Of a stretch of DNA of 64,000 nt, positions 51,967 to 62,089 are shown one piece after another. Within the stretch, counting starts at the first letter, position 1. Each line of letters starts with the position of its first letter. Origin of the DNA: JAPOXR01 sp963664715 (lineage in GTDB: Bacteria; Pseudomonadota; Alphaproteobacteria; Rhodobacterales; Rhodobacteraceae); NCBI GenBank assembly GCA_963664715.2, contig CAXXUY010000016.1, positions 255,161 to 319,160 on the forward strand. The letters run 5' to 3'. Under the pieces are notes generated by a model. That model saw only the letters and a list, made by a program, of their open reading frames with translations, searched no databases and was not told where the DNA came from. The position numbers and the translations under genes were made by a program.

Positions 51967-53160
51967 TCAGTTCAGGCCGGTTTCAGGCTTGCTGTCTTCG
52001 CCTTCGGACACTCCGTATTCGCCATCTGTCTGATCCAGAGAATTCGGGTTCAGGTATGGATTGGCTATCCGACTCTGAACGGTGCAAGGAAACATGAAGT
52101 ATTTGTCACGCCGGATGCTGAGCCAGAGGGGTGTTCCGGGACGAGGCAGGAACACCGACGGCACCTCGGCCTTCACCAATGATTGATCAAATTCCATGCG
52201 AAACTCGACCAGGCTCGAGTTACCTACATATCTGGCAGTCTCTACGACACCCTTGGCAGCAACCCCGTCCCGATCAGTCGGAACCGGCCCGCTGCCGTTC
52301 CTGTCAAAGTCAATTCGTATGTGCTGAGGTCTAATCATGATTTCGACATCCGCGCCGTCAACAAGACCGGTTGCCGGAAACAGTCCGAACGGAGTATCGA
52401 CCACGCGCCCCCGGACCACCCCATGAACCAGGTTGACTTCGGAAAAGAACTCTGCCGCCTTGCGATCAACCGGATTGTTGTAGACTTCATAGGGTGCACC
52501 GGTCTGGATAACCTTCCCTGCCCGCATCAGCGCTATCTGGTCGCCGGTCAACATTGCCTCGACCGGTTCGTGGGTCACCAGCACAACAGCTGCGGCTTCT
52601 TCCCTGAGCAAAGACAGCATCTGATCACGAACCTCGTCCCGCAACCGGTTGTCGAGATTCGAGAATGGTTCGTCCATCAGCATGATTTTTGGGCGCGGCG
52701 CCAATGCCCTGGCGAGTGCGATTCGCTGCTGCTCACCTCCTGACAATTCGTGCGGATACCTGTCCCGGGCATCCCAGAGCATGACCTTTCGCAGCAGGCT
52801 CTCGACCCTTGCCTGACGATTGCTCTTACCGCCCCTGACTCCAAAGGCAACGTTTTCGGCGACGGTTATGTGCGGAAACAGCGAAAAGTCCTGGAAGAGC
52901 AGACCAACGGAACGATTTTCGGGTGGCAAGTGTCGCCGTTTGTCCGATACGACAATCCCGTCAATGCTGACCGATCCCGAATTCTGCCGTTCAATCCCGG
53001 CCAGGATCCTCAATGTGGTCGATTTGCCGCAGCCGGACGGTCCAAGCAGGCAAAGGACTTCGCCCTGCATGGTCTCGACCGACAAGTCCGATACCACATC
53101 GGTCACGCCGATCTTTCGAGTGAGCCCTTTAGCCTGTAGCCGGGGAACCCTTGAATTCAC
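51967..53160 (-). CDS. ABC transporter ATP-binding protein, FbpC/PotA-like
   Basis: The 397-residue ATPase has Walker A GPSGCGKST near 41-49, signature LSGGEQQRIALARALAP and Walker B IMLMDEPFSNLD, then a C-terminal TOBE-type domain. The spread fits importers for ferric iron, polyamine or similar solutes. No permease or binding protein gene is adjacent, so it is an orphan here and its substrate is open. It starts with GTG behind an AT-rich stretch. Confidence 0.85.
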   Translation of the reverse strand: MNSRVPRLQAKGLTRKIGVTDVVSDLSVETMQGEVLCLLGPSGCGKSTTLRILAGIERQNSGSVSIDGIVVSDKRRHLPPENRSVGLLFQDFSLFPHITVAENVAFGVRGGKSNRQARVESLLRKVMLWDARDRYPHELSGGEQQRIALARALAPRPKIMLMDEPFSNLDNRLRDEVRDQMLSLLREEAAAVVLVTHEPVEAMLTGDQIALMRAGKVIQTGAPYEVYNNPVDRKAAEFFSEVNLVHGVVRGRVVDTPFGLFPATGLVDGADVEIMIRPQHIRIDFDRNGSGPVPTDRDGVAAKGVVETARYVGNSSLVEFRMEFDQSLVKAEVPSVFLPRPGTPLWLSIRRDKYFMFPCTVQSRIANPYLNPNSLDQTDGEYGVSEGEDSKPETGLN

Positions 53161-53371
53161 TTGATTGAAGCCGCCGTATTAATACCTGAGTAAATCAATA
53201 AACTACTTTGCGTCAATTTCAAGCCACGCCGGAGGATACGTTGCCTTCACCGGATTTGTCGGCATGCGCCCTGAAGACGCCGGGCGCCACCACAATCGGA
53301 ACGGCTGGAACCAGACCGGTGCAACTGGCCGGGTTTCGGACGCACAAGGTCCGCATGACCGTCACCGGTCA

Positions 53372-54151
53372 TCAAATGGTGATATTCGTTGATCCACCAT
53401 CAAGCAGAATATTCTGCCCCACGATGTAGCCCGCATGGACGGAGCACAGGAATGCACATGCTGCGCCGAATTCCTGTGCCGTTCCGTACCGTTTGGCCGG
53501 AACGGATTTCTCGCGCCTTGCCCTGACTTCCTCGGGAGTCAGGCCCTCCTGTTTTGCCGCAGCCGAATCGAGAGCCACCGCCCGGTCCGTGTCATGGATC
53601 CCCGGCAACAGGTTGTTGATCGTGACGCCGTGATCGGCAACCTGCCTGGACGTACCGGCAACGTAGCCGGTGAGTCCGGTACGCGCACTGTTTGAAAGTC
53701 CCAGCACGCCGATTGGCGCCCGAACCGACATCGAAGTGATATTGACGACCCTTCCCCACTGCTTGTTCATCATCGATGGAAGAACCCTTTTCATCAGGTC
53801 TATCGGTGCCAGCATGTTTGCATCAAGTGCAGCGATGAAGTCAGTTCGGTCCCAGTCGCTCCACAGTCCAGGCGGTGGTCCGCCAGCATTTGTGACGAGG
53901 ATGTCGGGATAGGGCACGGACTTCAGGAGCGAATTCCTACCTTCCTCTGTCGTTACGTCCCCCGGCGCCGTCAAGACCTTGACACCATGTCGTGATCTCA
54001 TGAACTCGGCAGTGTTCTCAAGAGCGTCCCGGCCTCTGGCACCGATGACAAGGTTCACGCCAGCCTGCGCCAGCGCTTCGGCACAGCCTCTTCCAAGCCC
54101 CTTCGAACCTGCACTGACAACCGCCCATTTACCGGAAATGCCTAAGTCCAT
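53372..54151 (-). CDS. SDR family oxidoreductase
   Basis: From ATG54151 the 259-residue protein has the cofactor site SAGSKGLGRGCAEALAQAG, the NAG-G motif TNAGGPPPG, and NITSMSVRAP in place of the catalytic serine region. The usual catalytic YxxxK is not obvious: the matching stretch reads GLSNSARTGLTG, with Ser and Arg where Tyr and Lys are expected. The subfamily with this NSART motif is known among SDRs of unclear or altered chemistry. A typical SDR end (GYIVGQNILLDGGSTN) is present. Orthologues are often annotated as 3-oxoacyl-ACP reductases, which I consider unsafe here. Confidence 0.87.
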   Translation of the reverse strand: MDLGISGKWAVVSAGSKGLGRGCAEALAQAGVNLVIGARGRDALENTAEFMRSRHGVKVLTAPGDVTTEEGRNSLLKSVPYPDILVTNAGGPPPGLWSDWDRTDFIAALDANMLAPIDLMKRVLPSMMNKQWGRVVNITSMSVRAPIGVLGLSNSARTGLTGYVAGTSRQVADHGVTINNLLPGIHDTDRAVALDSAAAKQEGLTPEEVRARREKSVPAKRYGTAQEFGAACAFLCSVHAGYIVGQNILLDGGSTNITI

Positions 54152-54496
54152 TTCAAATCCTCGATGCCTTTGGCAGGCACGTGTTCCCGCCTGTTCAATT
54201 CGACTGGCGAAGACAATTCGCACGCCTGCAAATTGCGTTCTGTCTGGCTCTGAAGATCCGAACTCCTCACGAACCGGGAACCAGGATACGGTCGCTTTAC
54301 CGCATTGAAGCCGACGATTTGAAGCGTCCTGCCCTGAAATAAACGGAAAAACTACACTCTTGCAATCAAATAGACTTTCAGAAGGCCAAGATTCCGGGGT
54401 GCACCGGGCGAATCAGTCGTGTATAGAGCGGGGAGCAGGATTCGGCTGCTTCTCGCCGGGAAACTCGCCAAATCTTGTTGCGCAGGCAGTTGAGTG
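54152..54496. other. Divergent gap between SDR and RNA helicase genes
   Basis: 345 bases that must carry promoters for both neighbours. Part of it (near 54320-54390) is AT-richer than its surroundings, but I could not fix a -35/-10 pair. No small gene or RNA recognised; the open frames here lack family resemblance. Confidence 0.4.
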
Positions 54497-55927
54497 ATGA
54501 CTGACCAGACAGAACCGGATCTCCACAAACCAATCAGCTTTACGGACCTGGGACTGGACGCTTCCGTCGTTGAAGCCGTCGACAAGGCGGGTTATTCTCA
54601 TCCGACGGAGATCCAGGAGCACGCCATACCGCCCGCATTGGCCGGCAAGGACGTGCTTGGGATTGCCCAGACCGGAACAGGCAAGACTGCCTCTTTCGTT
54701 CTGCCGATGATATCCATGCTGAACCGAGGCCGGGCAAAGGCAAGAATGCCGAGATCGCTTGTCGTTGCACCGACACGAGAGCTGGCGAGCCAGGTTGCCC
54801 AGAACTTTGAATCGTATGCGGTCAGTTCCAATCTCAGGATGAGTTTGCTGATCGGCGGGGTCTCGTTCAAAGAGCAACTGGTCAAGATCGACCGCGGGGT
54901 CGACGTACTGATCGCAACGCCCGGACGTCTACTTGACCACTTTGACCGAGGGAAGCTCCTGCTGTCCGGTGTCAAGGTCCTTGTGATCGACGAAGCAGAC
55001 CGGATGCTCGATATGGGATTCATTCCCGACATTGAACGAATCTTCAGCCTGATTCCGCTCCCCCGCCAGACGTTGTTCTTTTCTGCGACGATGCCTTCGG
55101 AAATCGAGCGCCTGATCAATCAAAATCTCTCCAACCCGGTGCGGGTCGAAGTCACCCGGCGCGCCACGGTATCCTCGGACATTGACCAACTTTGTCTGCT
55201 GTTCAAACCGGCGCATCGATCTTCGACATTCAGGGAGAAGCAGATATTGCTGCGTCGGCAGATAGCCGAGTATGGAAGTGACTTCTCGAAGGCGATTGTA
55301 TTCTGCAACCGAAAATCGGACGTCGAAATCCTTAGCAAATCGATGCAGAAGAACCGTATCGACTGTTCTGCCCTGCACGGGGATCTTGATCAGTCAGTCA
55401 GAACCAGGGTCCTGGACGGGTTCAGGAATGGTGAGATACGAATTCTCATTGCATCCGACGTTGCCGCCAGAGGTCTGGACGTAACGGATGTAAGCCACGT
55501 GATCAATTTCGATGTTCCGTCTCACTCTGAAGACTATGTACACCGAATTGGGCGGACCGGTCGGGCCGGTCGAACCGGAAAGGCGATCACATTCTGCATC
55601 CCTGGTGACAAGAAACATGTCGATTCGATCGAAAAGTTGATTGGACGAAAGATCGCCCGGGAAAACATCACCAACCTGACTGAAGAGTCCCAGGAGAAGG
55701 TATCCAGAAAAAGAGTGGCCAAGTCGAACGAGCGGAAGGAACCGCCAGTGTCAGCCGGAGAGCCTCGCAAGGCTCGCCGCCGCAATTCAAGTGAGGGCGG
55801 GAAAGCGGTTGCCGCCAATTCGCCTCTTCCCCCCGTGGAAGACAATGTCGTGGGAATGGGTGACCACATACCCGAATTCATGACCCGCCAGATCTCAAGC
55901 CGTTCGCCGACCCTGACGAATTCTTGA
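54497..55927 (+). CDS. rhlE: DEAD-box ATP-dependent RNA helicase, RhlE-like
   Basis: The 476-residue helicase has motif Q, motif I AQTGTGKT, motif Ia APTRELA, motif II DEADRMLD, motif III SAT and motif VI HRIGRTGRAGR, in the RhlE order (FTDLGLDASVVEAVDKAGY at the start). A basic C-terminal tail (RKRVAKSNERKEPP, ARRRNSS) may bind RNA. Likely roles are ribosome assembly and RNA decay. A GTG lies one codon upstream. It converges on rnj, a ribonuclease gene, with a 20-base gap. Confidence 0.92.
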   Translation: MTDQTEPDLHKPISFTDLGLDASVVEAVDKAGYSHPTEIQEHAIPPALAGKDVLGIAQTGTGKTASFVLPMISMLNRGRAKARMPRSLVVAPTRELASQVAQNFESYAVSSNLRMSLLIGGVSFKEQLVKIDRGVDVLIATPGRLLDHFDRGKLLLSGVKVLVIDEADRMLDMGFIPDIERIFSLIPLPRQTLFFSATMPSEIERLINQNLSNPVRVEVTRRATVSSDIDQLCLLFKPAHRSSTFREKQILLRRQIAEYGSDFSKAIVFCNRKSDVEILSKSMQKNRIDCSALHGDLDQSVRTRVLDGFRNGEIRILIASDVAARGLDVTDVSHVINFDVPSHSEDYVHRIGRTGRAGRTGKAITFCIPGDKKHVDSIEKLIGRKIARENITNLTEESQEKVSRKRVAKSNERKEPPVSAGEPRKARRRNSSEGGKAVAANSPLPPVEDNVVGMGDHIPEFMTRQISSRSPTLTNS

Positions 55928-55947
55928 CAACTGGCGCCGACTGACCA

Positions 55948-57600
55948 TCAGAGCCGGTGAACCATTACGCCAACTTCCGGCGATTTCCCGGTTCTTTCTC
56001 TCACGAGCTTCTGGACCAGCTTTCTGACCCGCGCGCGCAGGTCGTCATCGGACACCGACCTTCCGTTAATCCGCCGCATGTCGGCGGTGACCAGGCGGGC
56101 GATTTCGGTCTCATCCTCCAGTTCCGGGTCTGAAGGCAATCCGAACAGTCGAACCTTGATGCTACGTGGAACCCTGGGGTTGCGGTCAACCGCGATCGAT
56201 ACGCATGCCAGTCCCATCCGTGCCATCTTCAACCGCGTTCTGGTGATTCCTGATTCGGCTTCCACCAGTTCGGTCCCGTCGAGGTACAGGCGGCCGTTAC
56301 TGGCCTGTTCTTCCTCGATCCGCAATTCACTGACGTTGAATACCGTGCCATTTGGCACCGTGAACGACAGGAAACCGCATTCCGCGGCGAACCTCGCATG
56401 TTCCACCAAATGACGGTGTTCACCGTGCATCGGCACGATGCACCCCGGATCAACCAGCCTGTACAGTTCCGAGAGGTCCGGCCGGTTGGCATGACCCGAG
56501 ACATGATAGAGTTCCTCGCCGTCATCGATCACCCTGATACCCCTTGCCGAGAATCGGTTTACAACTCGGGCAACTGACCTTTCGTTTCCGGGAATTGTCT
56601 TCGAGGACAGCAGCAAAGTATCTCCCGCCACCAGTTCAAGACCCCTGAACTTTCCTTGCGAAAGCTGGGAAGTTGCCGAACGCTGCTCTCCCTGGCTGCC
56701 GGTTGTCAGAAGCAGGAGCCTGTTCCTGGGCAACCGCCTGGCGTCCTCTGGTGAAATTGCACCGGGAAAGCTGTCCAGGACGCCGGTAAGACGTCCTATC
56801 TCGACCATTCGGACCATGGCGCGACCCAGCAGCACAACCGACCTGCCAGATGTCACGGCCGCTTCAGCCAGCTGCTTCAGTCTCGCCAGATTCGAAGCAA
56901 AAGTCGTCGCGGCAATCACTCCTTCGGTCCCCGCAAACAACCTGGCCACCTCCGGGCCGACGCTTCCCTCGGGACGGCCATTCCGGGAAACGAATACATT
57001 GGTAGAGTCGCACACCAAGGCGTTTACGCCGGGTCTCGCCAATTCTGACCACAGGCCCGGTTCAAATGGAGGCCCGATCACCGGATCCTGGTCCAGCTTC
57101 ACGTCCCCCGTATGGATGACCCGGACATCCTGCGCCTCAAGCAGTAGCGACGACGATTCCGGCACGGAATGCGTCACCGGGATGAACTGGACCGAAAAGG
57201 GTCCGGCCTCGACAACTTCCGGTGTCGGTTTCACCGACCTGACTCGACCGGGATTCAGGCCCGACTCCTCAAGCTTTCGCCTGACCAATTCTGCCGTGAA
57301 CGGCCTGGCAAAAACAGGAATGTCAAGCTCCTCGAGAACGTAGGGAACAGCTCCAACATGATCTTCATGTGCATGTGTAAGGAAGAGCGCCTCGACGCGA
57401 TCCTGCCTCTCGAGTACCCAGCTGAAATCCGGCATGATGAGATCAACGCCGGGTGTTGTTTCCATATCGGGAAACATGACACCTGAATCGACCAGTACGA
57501 TCTGTTCACGATCTCTCGGCCCGAACCCGTACACATACATGTTCATGCCGATTTCGCCAGCTCCACCGAGCGGCACATAGATCATCCGGACTTCGGTCAT
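55948..57600 (-). CDS. rnj: Ribonuclease J
   Basis: The 550-residue metallo-beta-lactamase/beta-CASP nuclease has the zinc motif HAHEDH at 76-81, GDVKLDQDP, and beta-CASP marks VSGHANRPDLSELY and PMHGEHRH. RNase J has 5' exonuclease and endonuclease activity in RNA maturation and turnover. It sits after coaX in a minus-strand row nuoLMN-birA-coaX-rnj, an order I know from alphaproteobacteria. Confidence 0.94.
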   Translation of the reverse strand: MTEVRMIYVPLGGAGEIGMNMYVYGFGPRDREQIVLVDSGVMFPDMETTPGVDLIMPDFSWVLERQDRVEALFLTHAHEDHVGAVPYVLEELDIPVFARPFTAELVRRKLEESGLNPGRVRSVKPTPEVVEAGPFSVQFIPVTHSVPESSSLLLEAQDVRVIHTGDVKLDQDPVIGPPFEPGLWSELARPGVNALVCDSTNVFVSRNGRPEGSVGPEVARLFAGTEGVIAATTFASNLARLKQLAEAAVTSGRSVVLLGRAMVRMVEIGRLTGVLDSFPGAISPEDARRLPRNRLLLLTTGSQGEQRSATSQLSQGKFRGLELVAGDTLLLSSKTIPGNERSVARVVNRFSARGIRVIDDGEELYHVSGHANRPDLSELYRLVDPGCIVPMHGEHRHLVEHARFAAECGFLSFTVPNGTVFNVSELRIEEEQASNGRLYLDGTELVEAESGITRTRLKMARMGLACVSIAVDRNPRVPRSIKVRLFGLPSDPELEDETEIARLVTADMRRINGRSVSDDDLRARVRKLVQKLVRERTGKSPEVGVMVHRL

Positions 57601-57605
57601 GGGGG

Positions 57606-58373
57606 TCAGTTCCGGTTGAACGCGTGAATCAAGGCAAGACCATGGACGGTCAGCCCTGGATCGACTTCGTCAAATACTCCCAGTTGCTTGGCAAAAAGCT
57701 CTGCCAGCCCCCCCGTGCCCACGACCTTCATTGGTCCACCCCGTTCCTCGGTGATTTTCTGGCAGATACCTTCGACCAGTCCGACATAACCCCAGTAGAT
57801 GCCCGAATGCATGCAGTCCCGAGTGTTTGTCCCGACCGCCTGATTCGGCAGCGTAACCTCCACTCGCGGCAGTGCCGCCGCCGCCTGGTGCAATATCCGG
57901 ACTGACAGATCAACGCCGGGCGCAATCGCTCCCCCGACATATGCGCCGTCATCATCCACGACATCAAATGTTGTCGCTGTGCCGAAATCGACGATGATCA
58001 GGTTGCCGCCATATCGATCAAATGCAGCGACGGTGTTGACCAGTCGGTCGGCACCCACATGCGCACCCTCATCCACCCTGACCCGGACCGGCAACCTGCA
58101 AGGAGGCGTTCCAACGATCAGCGGTTCGATGTGAAAATAGCGCTTGCAGAGGCGCTTCAGACTGAACAGTGAATTCGGGACAACCGACGAGATCACGACG
58201 GCATCTATCGACTTCTCCAGTTGCCGGCTTCGCATCAGTGAAGACAGCCAAACATAGTGCTCGTCACCCGTTCTCGCGTCATTGGTCGAGCAACGCCATT
58301 CGTCTACCGGTGACAGGCCGTCGATAACGGCAAAGACCGTGTTCGTGTTTCCGATGTCGATCGCGAGCAGCAT
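57606..58373 (-). CDS. coaX: Type III pantothenate kinase
   Basis: The 255-residue kinase starts with DIGNTNTVFAVIDG (phosphate loop of the ASKHA fold), then GADRLVNTVAAFDRYGG and the FGTATTFDVVDDDGAYVGGAI segment, shown here in part (DFGTATTFDVVD). It catalyses the first step of coenzyme A synthesis. It lies between birA (6-base gap) and rnj. Confidence 0.94.
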   Translation of the reverse strand: MLLAIDIGNTNTVFAVIDGLSPVDEWRCSTNDARTGDEHYVWLSSLMRSRQLEKSIDAVVISSVVPNSLFSLKRLCKRYFHIEPLIVGTPPCRLPVRVRVDEGAHVGADRLVNTVAAFDRYGGNLIIVDFGTATTFDVVDDDGAYVGGAIAPGVDLSVRILHQAAAALPRVEVTLPNQAVGTNTRDCMHSGIYWGYVGLVEGICQKITEERGGPMKVVGTGGLAELFAKQLGVFDEVDPGLTVHGLALIHAFNRN

Positions 58374-58379
58374 CCGGTC

Positions 58380-59129
58380 CTAACCCGTCAACATGTCGGC
58401 GGCCAACACCCTATGGCGCGCGCCACCGGCCTGGATCACTGCACAGCCATCGGCATCGATCGACTCAAACACGCCTCGAACCGTATTCTGTTCCACCCTG
58501 AAGGATGCCTCCTCTCCAAGTCTCCACGCGTGACGCAACCACTCGCACCTTATAGGTTCAAATCCCGAAGCAAGGAACTGGCTTTCCCGGCGTTCGTATG
58601 ACGAGGCCAGTAGAACAAGGAACTCTTCGGGAGAAACCGAGATGCCGGTGGCTTCCATGACACTGACCGGGGTCAAGTCCGCATTACCGAGGTCCGACAG
58701 GCTTGGCGCGGAAACCAGGTTCACACCGATACCGATCAACAGCCTCGTGCAGTCCCTGCACTGGACGGTCTCCAGCAGAATTCCTGCCACCTTGCCCCCG
58801 TTCAACAGGATGTCGTTCGGCCATTTTGTCATCAGGACAACATTTCCTCCGGAAACGAATTCAAGTGAGTCCCGGAGCGCCAATGCCGCAACCATCGATC
58901 TGAGCGCACCAGACTGGAGTGGCCCCGCCAACTGCCTGACCAGAGTGGCATAGAAGTTTCCCTTGGGTGAATCCCATTTGCGGCCGTGGCGTCCGCGTCC
59001 TCGGGTTTGCGATCTCGCAAGTATCCATGTCGGGTCGTCAAGATCGTGCGCAATCCGTCGGGCTTCGAGATTGGTGCTGTCCACCTCGCCGGCCAGGATG
59101 CGGCCGATGCCTTCAGGCCATGCGTCCAT
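58380..59129 (-). CDS. birA: Biotin-[acetyl-CoA-carboxylase] ligase
   Basis: The 249-residue enzyme has the biotinyl-AMP loop GRGRHGRKWDSPKGN and the KWPNDILLNGGKVAGILLE core. It lacks the N-terminal helix-turn-helix of E. coli BirA, so it is a ligase without repressor function. The start directly follows the nuoN stop. Confidence 0.93.
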   Translation of the reverse strand: MDAWPEGIGRILAGEVDSTNLEARRIAHDLDDPTWILARSQTRGRGRHGRKWDSPKGNFYATLVRQLAGPLQSGALRSMVAALALRDSLEFVSGGNVVLMTKWPNDILLNGGKVAGILLETVQCRDCTRLLIGIGVNLVSAPSLSDLGNADLTPVSVMEATGISVSPEEFLVLLASSYERRESQFLASGFEPIRCEWLRHAWRLGEEASFRVEQNTVRGVFESIDADGCAVIQAGGARHRVLAADMLTG

Positions 59130-60566
59130 CTAGTTTAGCAGAGCTTCTGCCGCGGCTTCCGCCAGCCCCGTGATTCCGAACAAGTTTATGACTCCGACAA
59201 TCATGACAACCGCAGACAAGACCAGCACGCCGGCGCAGAGACTTGACATCGATCCGTCCAGCCGCAGGCCCTCTTCTCCAAAATACATGAAATACACGAT
59301 TCTCAGATAGTAGTATGCGCCGATGACCGAAGCCACGCCACCGGCGACCGCCAAGACAACATATCCCGCGTCGATCGCTGCCAGAAAAACATACAGTTTC
59401 GCGAAGAATCCGATCATCGGTACAATTCCGGCCAGCGAAAACAGCAGCACCAGCAGAGACAGCGCCCTTGATGGCGCCTGGCGGGAATACATGCCCAGCA
59501 TCCTGATGTCGGACACGTGACTGCCTTCCCGCCGCATCGAGAGAATGAATGCGAAAGTCCCGACATTCATCGCAACATAGATTGCAATGTAGATCAGCGT
59601 TGCCCTGATCCCCTCGGCGGTTCCGGCAGCGATGCCGATCAGTGCAAACCCCATATGGGCGATGGACGAATATGCCATCAGTCTCTTGAAGTCAGTCTGT
59701 CCGATGGCGGCGATGGCACCAAGGAACATCGAGGCAACAGAGAGTATGGCAATGATTGGACCCCAGTCGGAGTGCACATGACCGAATGCTTCTGTCAGCA
59801 GCCTGGCAAGCAGGAGAACTGCGGCCACCTTGGGTGCGGTCGCCAAAAGGGCCGTGACCGGCGTCGGTGAACCCTCGTACACATCGGGCACCCACATGTG
59901 AAACGGTGCAGCGGAAACCTTGAAGGCCAGGCCAACCAGCATGAAGACCATGCCGTAGAGGAGCCCGTGCGAAATGCCATTCTCAACGGCAAGGGCGATA
60001 CCATCAAACCTTGTCGTTCCCGCGAAGCCGTACGTCAGTGAAGCACCGTAGAGCAACAACCCGGAGGACAACGCGCCAAGCACGAAGTATTTCAACCCCG
60101 CCTCCGTCGAGCGAGTGCTGTTTCTATTGTAAGCAGCCAGCACGTAGAGCGAGAGCGACTGCAACTCGATGCCCATATACATGACAATGATATCGCGCGC
60201 CGATACCATGAGCATCATGCCGAGCACCGCGAATGCAACCAGCACCGGGAATTCGAAGGAGAGCGAGCCCTCCCGCGTCAGGAAATCCTGACCCAGTATC
60301 AGCACCAGCCCCGACGATACCAGAATTATGACCTTGGCAAATCGGGAAAAGGAATCGTCTGCGAACATTCCGTCGAACGCTGTCCGGTCAAGTTCCGGCG
60401 ACAGCCCTATCCAGATGGCCAGACCAACGAGCACCGCAGTGGTTACCCAGTATGCGGCCTGTATCGTTCGAGGACTCGTCGAGTAGACGCACCGGATCAG
60501 TACCGCCATGGCAAAGACCGCCAGCAACATCTCGGGAAGGACTATGGCAGCATCAAGTGCACTCAT
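59130..60566 (-). CDS. nuoN: NADH-quinone oxidoreductase subunit N
   Basis: From ATG60566 the 478-residue protein has about fourteen helices of the antiporter-like family, with MYMGIELQSLSLYVLAAYNR holding the key glutamate and GLAFKVSAAPFHMWVPDVYE the helix lysine and histidine. It is one proton-pumping module of complex I. The start overlaps the nuoM stop (ATGA); open frame further upstream is a shadow of nuoM. Confidence 0.94.
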   Translation of the reverse strand: MSALDAAIVLPEMLLAVFAMAVLIRCVYSTSPRTIQAAYWVTTAVLVGLAIWIGLSPELDRTAFDGMFADDSFSRFAKVIILVSSGLVLILGQDFLTREGSLSFEFPVLVAFAVLGMMLMVSARDIIVMYMGIELQSLSLYVLAAYNRNSTRSTEAGLKYFVLGALSSGLLLYGASLTYGFAGTTRFDGIALAVENGISHGLLYGMVFMLVGLAFKVSAAPFHMWVPDVYEGSPTPVTALLATAPKVAAVLLLARLLTEAFGHVHSDWGPIIAILSVASMFLGAIAAIGQTDFKRLMAYSSIAHMGFALIGIAAGTAEGIRATLIYIAIYVAMNVGTFAFILSMRREGSHVSDIRMLGMYSRQAPSRALSLLVLLFSLAGIVPMIGFFAKLYVFLAAIDAGYVVLAVAGGVASVIGAYYYLRIVYFMYFGEEGLRLDGSMSSLCAGVLVLSAVVMIVGVINLFGITGLAEAAAEALLN

Positions 60567-62089
60567 CTTCCGACCTGCTGAGCATGATTCAGGGCCTCGC
60601 CAACCTGGTTCACGAGTTGCTGCACGGTTGGACCGGTAATGTCGGTTACGATTGACGGGTAGACGCCAAGCAGCAATGTCATCGCCACCAGGGGGGCAAA
60701 GACAAGCTTTTCCCGGCGATCCATATCCCTGATCGACTTGAGCGATTCTTTCAGCAGGTCCCCGAAGACGACCCGCCTGAACAACCACAATGCGTAACCT
60801 GCCGACAGGATTATTCCGGTCGTGGCGAGGAATGCCACCCAACTGTTGTATTTGAAGACACCGACCAGCGTCAGGAACTCTCCGACGAATCCGCTTGTTC
60901 CCGGCAATCCCACATTGGCCAGCGTAAACAGCATGAAAACCAGTGCATATGCCGGCATTCGGACGACCAATCCGCCATATGCGTCGATTTCGCGAGTGTG
61001 CATGCGGTCATATATGACCCCCACGCACAGGAACAACGCCCCGGAAATAAACCCGTGTGACAGCATCTGGAAAATTGCGCCGTCAATGCCCTGCCGGTTG
61101 GCAGCAAATATCCCGAGAGTTACAAACCCCATATGTGCCACTGAGGAGTAGGCAATGAGTTTCTTCATGTCGTCCTGCATCATCGCAACGAGCGATGTGT
61201 AGATGATTGCCACCACACTCAATGTCATGACCATCGGTGCCAGGATGTCCGACGCGACCGGAAACATCGGCAGGCTGAAGCGAAGGAAGCCGTAACCCCC
61301 CATCTTCAGCAGGATTGCCGCCAGGATGACAGATCCGCCAGTAGGTGCCTGGACATGGGCGTCCGGAAGCCAGGTATGAACAGGCCACATCGGCAACTTG
61401 ACGGCGAACGAGGCAAAGAAAGCCAGCCACATGATGGTCTGGAGACCTCCCGGAATCTCAATTCCCGCAATCGTCAACGTGCTGGAAGACACGACATGTC
61501 CGAGCAGTGCCACGATGTCGGTCGTGCCTGCATCAATCCAGAGCCCGATCATTGCCATCAGCATCAGGATGGAACCCAGCAGGGTGTAGAGAAAGAACTT
61601 GAACGTGGCGTAGACCCGGTCCCTTCCTCCCCAGACACCGATGATAAGAAACATCGGTATCAGGCCGGATTCGAAGAACAGGTAGAACAGCACAAGGTCC
61701 AGCGAACAGAAGACGCCGATCATGAGCGTCTCCAGCACCAGGAACGCTGCCATGAACTCCTTGACCCTGTGGGTGACGTTCCAGCAGGCCAAGACCGTGA
61801 TGGGCATCAGAATCGTCGTCAGCATCACGAACAGGACACTGATGCCGTCGACTCCCAACCGGTAGTTCAGCCCCAGTAGCCAGGTCTGATTTTCCACGAA
61901 CTGGAAGCCGGTATCCGAAGCGTCGAAACCGAAATAGACGAAAAGCGAAATCAGGAATGTCGCCGTCGTCGCGACCAGGGCCAGAATCTTGACGTTGCGC
62001 TTTGCTGCCTCATCCTCGCCTCTGAGAAACAGTACCATGATCAACGCCGCCACGGCCGGCGTGAAAATCGTAATCGACAACAGGCTCAT
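60563..62089 (-). CDS. nuoM: NADH-quinone oxidoreductase subunit M
   Basis: The 508-residue antiporter-like subunit of complex I has FFESGLIPMFLIIGVWGG with the proton-path glutamate, and FASFAVKLPMWPVHTWLPDA with the helix-7 lysine and a following histidine. The ATG shares one base with the nuoL stop (TGATG). Uninterrupted and full length, unlike nuoL. Confidence 0.95.
   Translation of the reverse strand: MSLLSITIFTPAVAALIMVLFLRGEDEAAKRNVKILALVATTATFLISLFVYFGFDASDTGFQFVENQTWLLGLNYRLGVDGISVLFVMLTTILMPITVLACWNVTHRVKEFMAAFLVLETLMIGVFCSLDLVLFYLFFESGLIPMFLIIGVWGGRDRVYATFKFFLYTLLGSILMLMAMIGLWIDAGTTDIVALLGHVVSSSTLTIAGIEIPGGLQTIMWLAFFASFAVKLPMWPVHTWLPDAHVQAPTGGSVILAAILLKMGGYGFLRFSLPMFPVASDILAPMVMTLSVVAIIYTSLVAMMQDDMKKLIAYSSVAHMGFVTLGIFAANRQGIDGAIFQMLSHGFISGALFLCVGVIYDRMHTREIDAYGGLVVRMPAYALVFMLFTLANVGLPGTSGFVGEFLTLVGVFKYNSWVAFLATTGIILSAGYALWLFRRVVFGDLLKESLKSIRDMDRREKLVFAPLVAMTLLLGVYPSIVTDITGPTVQQLVNQVGEALNHAQQVGR

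Noticed and set aside
58540..58580. TATAGGTTCAAATCCCG, which resembles a tRNA T-arm
   Set aside because: It lies within birA, and no acceptor, D or anticodon stems can be drawn around it.
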